Shown in pieces: positions 26,103-35,275 of a DNA stretch of 64,000 nucleotides. The stretch covers positions 1 through 64,000 of the forward strand of contig JAAEMR010000069.1 of NCBI GenBank assembly GCA_024225395.1. The letters run 5' to 3'. Both the position numbers and the translations under genes were made by a program. Position 1 is the first letter of the stretch. Each line of letters begins with the position of its first letter. Source of the DNA: Gammaproteobacteria bacterium (lineage in GTDB: Bacteria > Pseudomonadota > Gammaproteobacteria > GCA-001735895). Under the pieces are notes generated by a model. The model had not been told where the DNA came from. It was given only the letters and a program-made list of their open reading frames with translations, and did no database searches.

Positions 26103-26912
26103 ATGACTGACATAGATATCGAACAATATAATATTAGTGAAGAGCCTTATTACGAGGCGCTGGGTGATGAAGTCGAACTGTATACAGCGGCTTATAATCG
26201 ACGTCTACCGGTTATGGTCAAAGGGCCGACCGGTTGTGGTAAGTCGCGTTTTATTGAACATATGGCGTGGAAACTGCAAAAGCCACTGATTACGGTTGCC
26301 TGTAATGAGGATATGACTGCCTCTGATCTGGTGGGTCGCTACCTACTGGATGCCGATGGTACTCGCTGGCTGGATGGTCCTCTAACCATAGCTGCTCGCA
26401 TGGGTGCGATCTGTTACCTGGATGAAATTGTGGAAGCACGTCAGGATACTACTGTTATCATCCATCCTCTGACCGACCATAGACGCACCATGCCACTGGA
26501 TAAAAAAGGTGAATTGATTGAAGCTCACCCGGATTTTCAACTGGTCATTTCCTATAACCCTGGTTACCAAAGCTTGATGAAAGACTTGAAACAGTCCACC
26601 AAGCAGCGTTTTGTGGGCATGGATTTTGAGTACCCTGAAACTAAAGTTGAAGTAGAGATTGTTACCAAAGAAGCGAATATCGATACTGAAACTGCTGCCA
26701 AGCTGGTTAAAATTGGTCAAACTGCCAGAAACCTGAAAGGTCATGGTCTGGATGAAGGTATCTCAACCCGGCTGCTGGTTTATGCCGCCAATCTGATGGC
26801 TGAAGGCATAGAAGCAAGGGCCGCCTGCCGCATGGCTCTGGTACGTCCAATTACCGATGATGTGGATATACGCAGTACGCTGGATCACTCTATAGACAGT
26901 GTTTTTGGTTGA
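26103..26912 (+). CDS. cbbQ: RuBisCO activase AAA+ ATPase CbbQ
   Basis: CbbQ is a MoxR-group AAA+ ATPase that, with CbbO, strips inhibitory sugar phosphates from RuBisCO. It is 269 residues with Walker A GPTGCGKSRF (about 41-50), Walker B-like AICYLDEIVEAR near residue 100, and FVGMDFEYPETKVEVEIV further on. It follows cbbM and the GxxExxY element on the same strand. The spacer to cbbO is entirely a small inverted-repeat element. Its distance from cbbM and the cbbM terminator suggest an independent promoter. Confidence 0.95.
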   Translation: MTDIDIEQYNISEEPYYEALGDEVELYTAAYNRRLPVMVKGPTGCGKSRFIEHMAWKLQKPLITVACNEDMTASDLVGRYLLDADGTRWLDGPLTIAARMGAICYLDEIVEARQDTTVIIHPLTDHRRTMPLDKKGELIEAHPDFQLVISYNPGYQSLMKDLKQSTKQRFVGMDFEYPETKVEVEIVTKEANIDTETAAKLVKIGQTARNLKGHGLDEGISTRLLVYAANLMAEGIEARAACRMALVRPITDDVDIRSTLDHSIDSVFG

Positions 26913-26918
26913 TAAAAT

Positions 26919-27016
26919 TTTAACCGCAGAGGACGCAGAGGTTCGTAAAGGAAGCCTTTAAGGCTGAGTACAATTCTTTAAGATCTCTGCTTATCTTCGC
27001 GTTCTCTGAGCGGTGA
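26919..27016. repeat. Short inverted-repeat element between cbbQ and cbbO
   Basis: The left arm TTAACCGCAGAGGACGCAGA (about 26919-26938, continuing GGTTCGT) and the right arm CTTCGCGTTCTCTGAGCGGT (about 26995-27014) are imperfect inverted copies about 45 bases apart. Inside is a small hairpin, CCTTTAAGG. The arms match the ends of the GxxExxY element at 25657-26082, so this looks like a gene-less (MITE-like) version. It ends about 10 bases before the cbbO start, so it must be co-transcribed with the activase genes. Confidence 0.75.
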
Positions 27017-27025
27017 GTAAAAATC

Positions 27026-29278
27026 ATGAATGAAACAGAGCTTCAGAAATTCCGGGATCAACTCAAGTGCAGCTTCAGCCAGCTTGAGGATGTGTTTGAA
27101 GATTGTATTCAGGATGCCCTGCGTCAGTTAACCAACAAGGGTGTCAAGGCTTACCTCAAGGGAGCTTCGCAGGTTTGTATGATTGGCCGGGGCTTTGACC
27201 CGGTTCTTGTTTATCTGGAAGAAATGCCCACGGTTGCCCATCGTGTGGGCGAATCATCGTTAAGCCTGGTGGCAGAAACTGTGTGGAATATGTCTCGTTC
27301 GCCTAATGGCAAAGCGATTCCCCCATTTGTCGATACTATTGCCGAGGCTGCACGGCGTACCGGATCTGAAGACAGTTTTAAGCATTATGTTGAACTGATT
27401 GTCGATATGATGGATCAAACCAGTCGTTCAATTCATGATAATCAGGGGTCGGTATACCCAAGTCCCGGGTTACCTGAAATTCTCAAGCAAATGCCTTACC
27501 TGTTAAACCAGCTATCGCTGGAAGGTCTGAAAAACTGGATCGAATATGGGGTGCGAAATTACCGTATGCGCCCGGATTATCAAAAAGCTTATTTCTCCAT
27601 GCAATCTGCAGACAGCAAAGCCATGCTTCAGCGTGAACGTCATGGAACGCTGTTCATGGATAGCGAACGAAAACTGGATACTTATTTAAGAGCTCTATGG
27701 GATGAAGATGAGCACTTTGTCCCTTATTCTCTGGGGTTTGATGAATTACGCAAACCACGTCCCTATTACGATAACCTTGGTATTCGTGTTCCCGATGTTT
27801 ATGATGATAAAAATGGTGTTTCAGGCATCAACCGATACCGCGCGACGATTGCACACATGGCTGCACACCGGCGTTGGACTTCAACAATTGTTGCCGATAA
27901 CTTTAGTCCATTTCAGCGTGTAGGAGTCGAATTACTGGAAGACTCCCGCGTAGAGTATCTCACCATGCTGGAATACCCGGGTTTAAGAAGTATCCTGAAA
28001 GCCCTGCACCCGTTTCCGGTGGAAGGCGATTGTGACCCGGAAAAAGAGTCCTGCATACTGCACCGTCTGGCCATGCTGTCACGCGCTATTCTTGATGAGG
28101 ATCATGGTTACCAAAACCCGGTGATCCATGAATTTGTAGATCGTTTTTATGATGCCATGAAAGACGGTGAGTCCAGTACTAAAGCCATGTCAAATATTGC
28201 GATCTCCTTTGTGGCAAAAACCCGTTTGCAATCGGACCAGTCACCGAATATCCGTTTTGTAAATACCGAAGTCGATTACCGTGATGATAATCGTCACATG
28301 TGGGTGTTTATTGAAGAAAACGATGAAGCTGAAGATTACGATGCAACTCGTGAAATAGAAAATGAAGAGGTTGAAGTGGATGGACTACCGCCTCGTCATT
28401 ATAAGGAGTGGGATTATCGTTCGTTAACTTATCGTCCGGACTGGGTCAGCCTGTATGAATCACTGCACCCATCAGGTTCTGCTGCTGATATTGATAACCT
28501 GCTGGAAAAACACAGTGCGCTGGCAAAACGACTCAAGCAGATTCTGGATACGCTGAAACCGCAACAGTATGTGCGCGTACGTTATCAGGAAGAGGGCAGT
28601 GAGCTGGATCTGGATGTAGCCATTCGTTCACTGATTGATTTCAAGGCCGGTTCACAGCCTGATCCACGTATCAACATGAGCCATAAGCACGATGGTCGAG
28701 ACATTGCCGTTATGTTGTTACTGGATTTATCGCAATCGCTGAATGATATTCCCGATGGTTGTGATCAGTCTATTCTTGAGCTGAGCAAAGAAGCGGTATC
28801 ATTGCTAGCCTGGGCCATTGAACATCTGGGCGATAAATTTGCCATTTCCGGTTTTTCATCGAATACCCGTCATGAAGTACGTTATCAGCACATCAAGGGT
28901 TTTAGCGAGCACTGGGATGATACGGTTAAATCACGACTGGCTGCCATTCAGGCCGGATATTCAACTCGCATGGGTGCAGCCATGCGCCATGCTGCTCACT
29001 ATCTGGGGGCCCAGAAAGCTGATAAAAAGTTGCTGTTGATTCTAACCGATGGTGAACCGTCGGATATTGATGCTGAAGATGATAAGCTGTTGATTCAGGA
29101 TACGCATAAAGCGGTTCAGGAGCTGGATCAGGATGGAATCTTTACTTATTGTATTAATCTTGATCCGCATGCAGATGACTATGTTGAGGAAATTTTTGGA
29201 GGTCAGTTCTCGGTTATCGATCATGTCGATCGACTGCCGGAAAAGTTGCCAAAACTGTTCATGAGTTTGACCAGGTAA
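27026..29278 (+). CDS. cbbO: RuBisCO activase subunit CbbO (vWA protein)
   Basis: CbbO is the adaptor that links the CbbQ ring to RuBisCO. At 750 residues it has the expected long N-terminal region, with an acidic linker (EENDEAEDYDATREIENEE). A C-terminal von Willebrand A domain carries the MIDAS motif LLLDLSQSLND and ILTDGEPSD. The start, ATG 27026, lies just past the repeat element. One base separates its stop from the start of an unknown 136-residue gene. Confidence 0.94.
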   Translation: MNETELQKFRDQLKCSFSQLEDVFEDCIQDALRQLTNKGVKAYLKGASQVCMIGRGFDPVLVYLEEMPTVAHRVGESSLSLVAETVWNMSRSPNGKAIPPFVDTIAEAARRTGSEDSFKHYVELIVDMMDQTSRSIHDNQGSVYPSPGLPEILKQMPYLLNQLSLEGLKNWIEYGVRNYRMRPDYQKAYFSMQSADSKAMLQRERHGTLFMDSERKLDTYLRALWDEDEHFVPYSLGFDELRKPRPYYDNLGIRVPDVYDDKNGVSGINRYRATIAHMAAHRRWTSTIVADNFSPFQRVGVELLEDSRVEYLTMLEYPGLRSILKALHPFPVEGDCDPEKESCILHRLAMLSRAILDEDHGYQNPVIHEFVDRFYDAMKDGESSTKAMSNIAISFVAKTRLQSDQSPNIRFVNTEVDYRDDNRHMWVFIEENDEAEDYDATREIENEEVEVDGLPPRHYKEWDYRSLTYRPDWVSLYESLHPSGSAADIDNLLEKHSALAKRLKQILDTLKPQQYVRVRYQEEGSELDLDVAIRSLIDFKAGSQPDPRINMSHKHDGRDIAVMLLLDLSQSLNDIPDGCDQSILELSKEAVSLLAWAIEHLGDKFAISGFSSNTRHEVRYQHIKGFSEHWDDTVKSRLAAIQAGYSTRMGAAMRHAAHYLGAQKADKKLLLILTDGEPSDIDAEDDKLLIQDTHKAVQELDQDGIFTYCINLDPHADDYVEEIFGGQFSVIDHVDRLPEKLPKLFMSLTR

Positions 29279-29279
29279 G

Positions 29280-29690
29280 ATGCAAAAAAGCAGTATCAAA
29301 GTTGAAATTCTGTTTTCCTTTAAGGGGGCGACTTTTACTCCTTCTGCGGTGATAGAATTTGATCAATACCTGGAAAAGAATCAACCAGTTCCCGAATTTT
29401 TCCAGCAGGTTGCCAGGGAAAATAATATTGGTGTGTATTCCTATGAATACGAAGTGATGGAAATGGGGCATTTCAAATATTCAGAAGCTCAGGGATTAGC
29501 GGCCGAATTTTGTCAGCAGGATAATTTTGATCTGGAAGGTTTTGTCGATAAATGGAAAGAAGAGTATGTATTGCATCTGTTGTCTGATATCGCCAAAAAA
29601 TATCTGGATATTGACGATCTGGATGAAAATGAAGCGATAAAAAATGCCCTGTATCAGGCGCATCAACTGGGATATCGTAGTAATAGTTAG
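29280..29690 (+). CDS. Unknown acidic protein coupled to cbbO
   Basis: I do not recognise this 136-residue protein. It begins one base after the cbbO stop codon, so translation is probably coupled. It has no signal peptide or membrane segment and is acidic (IDDLDENEAIK, EVMEMGHF), with a two-part look: a beta-like start (IKVEILFSFKGATFTPSAVI) and a helical second half. The context suggests a third component or regulator of the CbbQO activase, or of RuBisCO form II assembly. That is inference from position only. Confidence 0.6.
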   Translation: MQKSSIKVEILFSFKGATFTPSAVIEFDQYLEKNQPVPEFFQQVARENNIGVYSYEYEVMEMGHFKYSEAQGLAAEFCQQDNFDLEGFVDKWKEEYVLHLLSDIAKKYLDIDDLDENEAIKNALYQAHQLGYRSNS

Positions 29691-29969
29691 AGAGCAGAGA
29701 TAGGCGCCAAAGAGATTTTTTGAGTGTATTCCCAGTCCGTATTAAGTGGTGTATATCTTTTCAGAGTGTCTCTAACTGATTAGAATTCATCGTACCTGAT
29801 TAAAATTATTTTTCCTGTCTTGCTGGTTCTGTAAGAGATCAATCGATCAAGTTCATGATTTGCTCACTTATCAGTTAATTTCGTCCCAGTTTTTGATTCT
29901 AATCAACAGTAACCCCGAAACTATCTGCCAGAATGTAAGGTATCGATTAATCATGTGGATGAGAGAAAA

Positions 29970-30449
29970 ATGATAACTATAGATGAACTCATGACACCTA
30001 ATCCTTTTACGTTGTCAGAGAATGATTCGCTTGATGATGCCAGAAATATTATGACTGAGAAGCATATTCGTCATATTCCTGTTGTAAGTAGCGATAAACA
30101 ATTAATCGGACTGGTTACTCAAAGAGATGTGCTTGAAGCAACGGTTCCCGGTTCGGAGCAGCAGGGCAATAGAGGTGACATTAAGCTATCAGAAATCATG
30201 ATTCGAAATGTAAGTGTCTTGCATCAAACTGATTCTGTTCGGCAGGCAGCTATCTATCTACAGACGCATAAATTCGGCTGCTTACCCGTCGTTTCAGATG
30301 ATGCTCTTGTGGGCATTATTACCGACAGTGATTTTATAGATATTGCCATCAACCTGCTAGAACAGGTGGAAATATCAGAAGATATTCCCGATATCGAAGA
30401 GGATATGATGGATGATGTCGAGCTGCCTGTGCTTGAAGAAGTCCTGTAA
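29970..30449 (+). CDS. Protein with two CBS domains
   Basis: This is a 159-residue cytosolic protein made of a CBS pair, which commonly binds adenine nucleotides. Repeats are MTPNPFTLSENDSLDDARNI...GLVTQRDVLEAT and MIRNVSVLHQTDSVRQAAIY...GIITDSDFIDIA. An acidic tail of about 25 residues follows. I prefer ATG 29970, preceded by GAGAGA; GTG 29955 is the other option. The upstream 279 bases (29691-29969) hold no other feature I can see. Its target is unknown. Confidence 0.85.
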   Translation: MITIDELMTPNPFTLSENDSLDDARNIMTEKHIRHIPVVSSDKQLIGLVTQRDVLEATVPGSEQQGNRGDIKLSEIMIRNVSVLHQTDSVRQAAIYLQTHKFGCLPVVSDDALVGIITDSDFIDIAINLLEQVEISEDIPDIEEDMMDDVELPVLEEVL

Positions 30450-30500
30450 AAAGGAAATTTTTTATCCTGTTGAGTCGTTGCATTAATTATTGTTTTTTTA

Positions 30501-30956
30501 TTATGTAAGCATTCGAAAACTAATAGCATCCCAATTTGAACGGGTAATTTTATTGATGGCAGTCTGGAATGGGGCTGCATTTGAAGGCGTCACTGAGTTG
30601 CCCATTCCCATCACATTTCCGGCATTATTTCTTCCATGCGAAGTGCCGTAACAGTTGGCATTGTTACTGTTACATTCGATATGAGGTAACCCTGACCTAT
30701 GACTAGATTCATGTTCGACCGGGTGTTGGGTCGTTGTTCTTGTTACTCCGCCAAAAGTATTGTTGAAGTTACGTGTGTTTGTATCCAGTGCATCCAGAGT
30801 GGCCACGTTTGAATTTACATTAACGCTGCTACCCATAAAACTGTCGGCCCATCTCACGTTAATCTGGTAATGCGGATTGGTATTACTGTTGAAAATATTA
30901 ATATTGGTGCCATAGTAATGCAGGTACTTTCGATGACGTCGTTGTTGGCGTTTCAT
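30501..30956 (-). CDS. Small protein with metzincin zinc-protease motif
   Basis: This 151-residue protein carries HESSHRSGLPH (82-92), an exact HExxHxxGxxH metzincin zinc motif with H82, H86 and H92 as ligands and E83 as the catalytic base. Further on, GNVMGMGN (about 113-120) could be the Met-turn. Cysteines at 95 and 102 could pair. It is Asn/Thr-rich with few hydrophobic residues and a basic start (MKRQQRRHRK), and has no clear signal peptide. It is shorter than most metzincin catalytic domains, so it may be a minimal form or a fragment. Confidence 0.5.
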   Translation of the reverse strand: MKRQQRRHRKYLHYYGTNINIFNSNTNPHYQINVRWADSFMGSSVNVNSNVATLDALDTNTRNFNNTFGGVTRTTTQHPVEHESSHRSGLPHIECNSNNANCYGTSHGRNNAGNVMGMGNSVTPSNAAPFQTAINKITRSNWDAISFRMLT

Positions 30957-31026
30957 TAATAGTTTCCAGCTCCATCTTGATTCAACGCGTCTTTCAAAGT
31001 TTCTTGACCATGACTGTTTTCTTGCT

Positions 31027-31058
31027 AAGCTGCTTTGCCATGGATGGCAGCTTTTTTA
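31027..31058 (+). terminator. Hairpin between the metzincin-like and DyP genes
   Basis: AAGCTGC (31027-31033) pairs with GCAGCTT (31047-31053), followed by T residues on the plus strand. The loop carries the nested palindrome GCCATGGATGGC. No plus-strand gene ends just upstream, so its role is uncertain. Confidence 0.4.
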
Positions 31059-31090
31059 AGCCTGTAAGCTTTTAGATAAGGCAGGAATTT

Positions 31091-31978
31091 TTAAATCTTA
31101 AGCTTGATCGCGGATAAATCCAGTGCTCCATCTTTCATCGGTGGGCACCAGAAGTAACTGCCTGTCAAAGGCCGGGTAAAGCTAAATAAAGCGTCAGGAA
31201 TACCGTCTTCTTTTCCTGACATTCTGTTCAGCACCGCCTCGAAAGCATCAAATGTCTTTCCAAACGCTACAAAATTCAAACCACCAGAAAGACCTTCTGC
31301 CCATGGCATGGATCTTCTTAACATGAAAGCTTCCGGGTCGAAATTTTCCTGTGCACTGCGTTTTACATGAGCGGATTCAGGTGCTTCATCAAACTCTTCG
31401 TTATCACTGACATGTCGCCCAATGACATTATCCTGTGTTTCAGTACTCATGGCATCGAAAGTGTCAAAGTCATGTGACCATTTTTGAACCGCCACGAAAC
31501 TTGAACCATCCAGACCGGTTCCCCGGTTGTGCACAAGGGCGGTGCTGATTGCTTCATCACCCTGTGGATTTTCGGTGCCATCTTCATAGCCGCTTAAATC
31601 CCGGTTTTGATCAAATTTAAAACTATCGATGCAGTCCATCAGCTGAAAAGTGGGTTCCAGTAGTAACTCCAGTAACCGGCTCTGATGGAACATCTCTCCA
31701 CGATCACTGCCGCGGATCCAGCACCATAAAGCCGTGGGGGTGGAAGGAATGTCGAGGCCTTTCGTGGTCATGGCTGGAAATTGACGCAAACCTTCAATGT
31801 CACTATTTAATTCTAGCACCAGAGAAAGACCCAACCCGATGACCAGGTTTTCTCCATCAACCATATTGGCTAACTCTCTTAAGCATTGATCCAGTTCGTC
31901 GCTGGATTGAAGCGAAAAGGTGAGATAGCGAGAAAATGCGGGTAGGTCAGCAAGAATGCCAGATTGTGTTGTATCCAT
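31091..31978 (-). CDS. Dye-decolorizing (DyP-type) heme peroxidase
   Basis: This is a 295-residue heme peroxidase. It contains the family motif GYEDGTENP (GXXDG with the distal catalytic Asp), a conserved IGRHVSDNEEFDEAP region and a SGGLNFVAF segment before the C-terminal GSYFWCPP. No signal peptide is seen, so it is likely cytosolic. It lies divergent from prkB. A role in peroxide defence is plausible. Confidence 0.92.
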   Translation of the reverse strand: MDTTQSGILADLPAFSRYLTFSLQSSDELDQCLRELANMVDGENLVIGLGLSLVLELNSDIEGLRQFPAMTTKGLDIPSTPTALWCWIRGSDRGEMFHQSRLLELLLEPTFQLMDCIDSFKFDQNRDLSGYEDGTENPQGDEAISTALVHNRGTGLDGSSFVAVQKWSHDFDTFDAMSTETQDNVIGRHVSDNEEFDEAPESAHVKRSAQENFDPEAFMLRRSMPWAEGLSGGLNFVAFGKTFDAFEAVLNRMSGKEDGIPDALFSFTRPLTGSYFWCPPMKDGALDLSAIKLKI

Positions 31979-32227
31979 ATTATTAGTTCTCAGACAGGTG
32001 AAAATTGTCGCGGTAAGAATAATTCGAATTCTTAAGGTTCTCCGAAAACACCTGCTTTGGCAAGTTGTTTAAGTAAATAATGAGTTTGTAAGGCCATTAA
32101 CTGATCGGTATCAGGCTATTAATAGAATCTGTTAGCACCTTAGCCCAGGAATCGTTAAAATAATTGATCAAATTTAATCGGTTGTCCTTCAAAAGGGCAC
32201 TAACTCATTTTATATTGAGGAATTTCT

Positions 32228-33115
32228 ATGTCTAAAAAGCACCCTGTCGTTGTAGTAACAGGCTCTTCCGGAGCTGGTACTTCTACTGTAAAGAAAGCAT
32301 TCGAGCATATTTTTGAGCGTGAAAGCATAACCCCGGTTGTCGTTGAAGGCGATAGTTTTCATCGTTATGATCGTGCAGCCATGAAAATTAAAATGGATGA
32401 GGCGAGTGCAGCCGGTCTTGATTACAGTCATTTTGGGGCGGATGCAAATGAGTTTGATGCGCTTTCAGAGCTGTTCAAGTCATATTCTGAAAATGGTACG
32501 GGTAAAAAGCGTTATTACCTGCACAGTGATGCTGAAGCTGCTGAACATAATGCTCGTCTGGGTGTTGATAAAAAACCGGGTGAATTTACACCCTGGGAAG
32601 ATATTCCTGCCGGAAGTGATTTAATGTTCTACGAAGGTTTACACGGTTGTGTCAAGAATGATGAAGTTGATATGACCAGCAATGTTGACCTGAAAGTAGG
32701 TGTTGTGCCGATTGTTAACCTGGAATGGATCCAGAAGATTCATCGTGATAGTGCAGAGCGTGGTTATAGTGCAGATGTTATCGTTGATACAATTTTGCGT
32801 CGTATGCCTGATTACATCAAGTACATCACTCCTCAGTTTTCTGAAACTGATATTAACTTTCAGCGAGTTTCTACGGTTGATACGTCAAACCCGTTTATCG
32901 CTCGTGATATCCCGACTCCTGATGAAAGTTTTGTGGTTATTCGTTTTAAGGATCCGAAAAAATTCGGAACAGATTTTCCTTTCCTGTTAAACATGATTCA
33001 CGATTCATTCATGTCTCGCCGTAATTCTATCGTGGTTCCCGGTGGAAAGATGGGATTGGCAATGGAAGTTATCCTGACCCCGATTATCCATCAGATGCTT
33101 GAACAAAGAAGCTAA
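32228..33115 (+). CDS. prkB: Phosphoribulokinase
   Basis: This enzyme phosphorylates ribulose 5-phosphate to RuBP, the RuBisCO substrate. The 295-residue proteobacterial class has the P-loop GSSGAGTSTV (about residues 12-21), VVVEGDSFHRYDR with catalytic Asp and RuBP-binding residues, and FYEGLHGCV. It lies 8 kb from cbbM in the same direction and is closed by a strong terminator. No other Calvin-cycle genes adjoin it. Confidence 0.95.
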   Translation: MSKKHPVVVVTGSSGAGTSTVKKAFEHIFERESITPVVVEGDSFHRYDRAAMKIKMDEASAAGLDYSHFGADANEFDALSELFKSYSENGTGKKRYYLHSDAEAAEHNARLGVDKKPGEFTPWEDIPAGSDLMFYEGLHGCVKNDEVDMTSNVDLKVGVVPIVNLEWIQKIHRDSAERGYSADVIVDTILRRMPDYIKYITPQFSETDINFQRVSTVDTSNPFIARDIPTPDESFVVIRFKDPKKFGTDFPFLLNMIHDSFMSRRNSIVVPGGKMGLAMEVILTPIIHQMLEQRS

Positions 33116-33138
33116 GCCAAGTTTGTTAGCTTGACTAA

Positions 33139-33176
33139 AAACCCGGTAGCTGGGATTCTGGCTACCGGGTTTTTTT
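33139..33176 (+). terminator. Rho-independent terminator after prkB
   Basis: AAACCCGGTAGC (33139-33150) and GCTACCGGGTTT (33161-33172) form a perfect 12-bp stem followed by a T run. Confidence 0.92.
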
Positions 33177-33225
33177 GTTTATGACTCTGGAACAATTGGC
33201 ACAACATTGAATCAGATCACCTTTA

Positions 33226-33747
33226 ATGCTAATGAGTAAATACATGATTGCAATAATTGATAAATTTTCCAGGTTTACTTTAGTTTCATTGCTGCTGATT
33301 TTTCAAAGTTCGGTTTATGCCTCGGACTATTCAAACCTTTCGGTCAATAAAATACTTCAGTCAACAGAGGAGCCTGCCGGGGTGGTGTTTGAACTGGTGA
33401 GCTGGGATGAAAATACCTGGCAATGGGCTTCACCGATGATTAATGGTTTAACAAACCAGCTAAAAACTAAATTTCCTGAAATAGACATTGCGGTTGTGTC
33501 TCATGGTGCTGAGCAATTCCAGTTAACCAAAGATAAACAGCATAAACAGGCTGAAGCTATTGCTCAATTATCTGAACTGGTTGAAGCTGGGGTGGATCTT
33601 CATGTGTGTGGAGCACATTCATTCTGGCGAGATGTCCCGAATTCTGCTTATATCGACATAGCTGATGTAGCGCCCAGTGGTCCTGCACAAATTAATGATT
33701 ACGTTAAGCTCGGTTATGAACATGTGCTTTTGCAGAAGCTGCTTTAA
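33226..33747 (+). CDS. Exported DsrE/DsrF-like protein
   Basis: This protein of up to 173 residues has a membrane-targeting N-terminus (FTLVSLLLIFQSSVYA), so it is probably periplasmic. The mature part recalls the DsrE/F/H fold: a start such as VFELVSW, and a single cysteine in DLHVCGAHSFWRD at the usual position for the persulfide carrier. DsrE-fold proteins move sulfane sulfur in many sulfur oxidisers. Start codon choice is uncertain (ATG 33226, 33232 or 33244). TatD follows by about 18 bases. Confidence 0.65.
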   Translation: MLMSKYMIAIIDKFSRFTLVSLLLIFQSSVYASDYSNLSVNKILQSTEEPAGVVFELVSWDENTWQWASPMINGLTNQLKTKFPEIDIAVVSHGAEQFQLTKDKQHKQAEAIAQLSELVEAGVDLHVCGAHSFWRDVPNSAYIDIADVAPSGPAQINDYVKLGYEHVLLQKLL

Positions 33748-33765
33748 AGGTTCCCCGGGATAGTG

Positions 33766-34536
33766 ATGACTCTGATTGATTCACATTGCCACCTGGATGA
33801 TGATCGTTTTGATGAAGATAGAGACGATGTTATTCGACGAGCACATAATAAGGGGGTTCAACAGTTTATCATACCGGCGACTACTGCAATCCGCTGGTCT
33901 AAAGTTAAAAAGGTAAGTCAGCAATATAAAGGCGTTTATGCCAGTTATGGGCTTCATCCGATGTTCATGCAGGATCATAAGAGTGATGATATTTCTGCGC
34001 TGGAAGCCTGGCTGGATACAGAACAAGCGGTTGCGGTTGGAGAGTGCGGGCTGGATTTTTATCAGGGAAATAGTGATGAAAAGCAGCAGCTGAATTTATT
34101 CAGGGGGCAACTACAAGTGGCTATAAATCACCGTAAACCGGTGATTATTCATGCACGTAAAGCACTGGATATGATTCTGCGGGAAATTCGTCAGTGTGGC
34201 ATCGATCGTGGCGTGATTCATAGTTTTAGCGGCAGCCTGCAACAGGCTGAGCAACTGGTTGATCTCGGGTTCAAGCTGGGTATCGCGGCAACGGTAAGTT
34301 TTGAAAGGGCCAGGAAGCTTCGGGAAATAGTCTCCAAAATAGACATTAATGCCCTGTTGATTGAGACCGATGCACCGGATCAATCAGGTGTTAAATATAG
34401 AGGCTTAAGAAATGAGCCTGCCTATATAGTTGAGCATTTACGGGTTATGGCTGATTTAAGAGATATGCCGGTTGTTGATCTGGGTAGGGCGTTATCAAAA
34501 AACTGTCAGCAGCTTTTTGGATTAGCTAATGTTTAA
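33766..34536 (+). CDS. tatD: TatD-family metal-dependent hydrolase
   Basis: A TIM-barrel deoxyribonuclease/hydrolase with LIDSHCHLDDDRF for metal binding, VGECGLDF in mid sequence, IHSFSG and LIETDAP. The length of about 256 residues is normal. GTG 33763 is the alternative start. Members act on DNA ends and chiral D-amino acids; the exact role here is not known. Confidence 0.92.
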   Translation: MTLIDSHCHLDDDRFDEDRDDVIRRAHNKGVQQFIIPATTAIRWSKVKKVSQQYKGVYASYGLHPMFMQDHKSDDISALEAWLDTEQAVAVGECGLDFYQGNSDEKQQLNLFRGQLQVAINHRKPVIIHARKALDMILREIRQCGIDRGVIHSFSGSLQQAEQLVDLGFKLGIAATVSFERARKLREIVSKIDINALLIETDAPDQSGVKYRGLRNEPAYIVEHLRVMADLRDMPVVDLGRALSKNCQQLFGLANV

Positions 34537-34638
34537 ATGTTACAACATGTTTCTAATATCGAATACTTAGGATAAAGTGGTGGCATTTATCAGGGATGAC
34601 ATTATTAAAAGTCAGTAAAGCATCCTGAGGTTATTAAT

Positions 34639-35259
34639 ATGTATGACAACAAAGCACATTGGGATAATATTTATAAGCAAAAAAATGCAGAAGAAGTGAG
34701 CTGGTTTCAACCGAAACCAGGTTTATCGTTAGAGTTAATTAGCAAAACGAATATAGCCCCCGCTGAACCTGTTATCGATGTAGGCGGTGGATATTCTCAG
34801 TTGGTTGATTATTTGTATGACGATGGTTATAGCAAACTGGCAGTATTAGACATATCGGCAAATGCACTTTCACTGACCCGGCAGAGGTTGGGAGACAAAG
34901 CACTTCAAATAGACTGGTTTGTGCAGGATATTCTACAGTTTAAAACAGATCAAACATTTGCACTGTGGCATGATCGTGCTGTATTTCATTTTTTGACGCG
35001 TAGGGCTGACAGAGAACAATACGTTAATGTGTTGAAACGGTCATTAAAAAATAATGGACATCTGATCATTGCAGCTTTTGCTATTGGTGGGCCTGAAAAA
35101 TGCAGTGGTCTGGACATTGTTCAATATGATTCAGAAAAACTTCAGTCAGAACTGGGTGATAATTTCGTTTTAGTCGGGCAACAAAGTGAAGTTCATATTA
35201 CGCCATCAAATGTGGAGCAGCAGTTTACTTATTATCGCTTTATGCATAATTTAAAATAA
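34639..35259 (+). CDS. Class I SAM-dependent methyltransferase
   Basis: This 206-residue protein has the SAM-binding signature VIDVGGGYSQLVDYL, an acidic second motif LAVLDIS, and WHDRAVFHFLTR. The W-F start (VSWFQPKP) is seen in a group of small methyltransferases of unknown substrate. No operon partner is evident beyond the following DUF4282 gene. Confidence 0.8.
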   Translation: MYDNKAHWDNIYKQKNAEEVSWFQPKPGLSLELISKTNIAPAEPVIDVGGGYSQLVDYLYDDGYSKLAVLDISANALSLTRQRLGDKALQIDWFVQDILQFKTDQTFALWHDRAVFHFLTRRADREQYVNVLKRSLKNNGHLIIAAFAIGGPEKCSGLDIVQYDSEKLQSELGDNFVLVGQQSEVHITPSNVEQQFTYYRFMHNLK

Positions 35260-35275
35260 AAATAGATGAGTTTGT

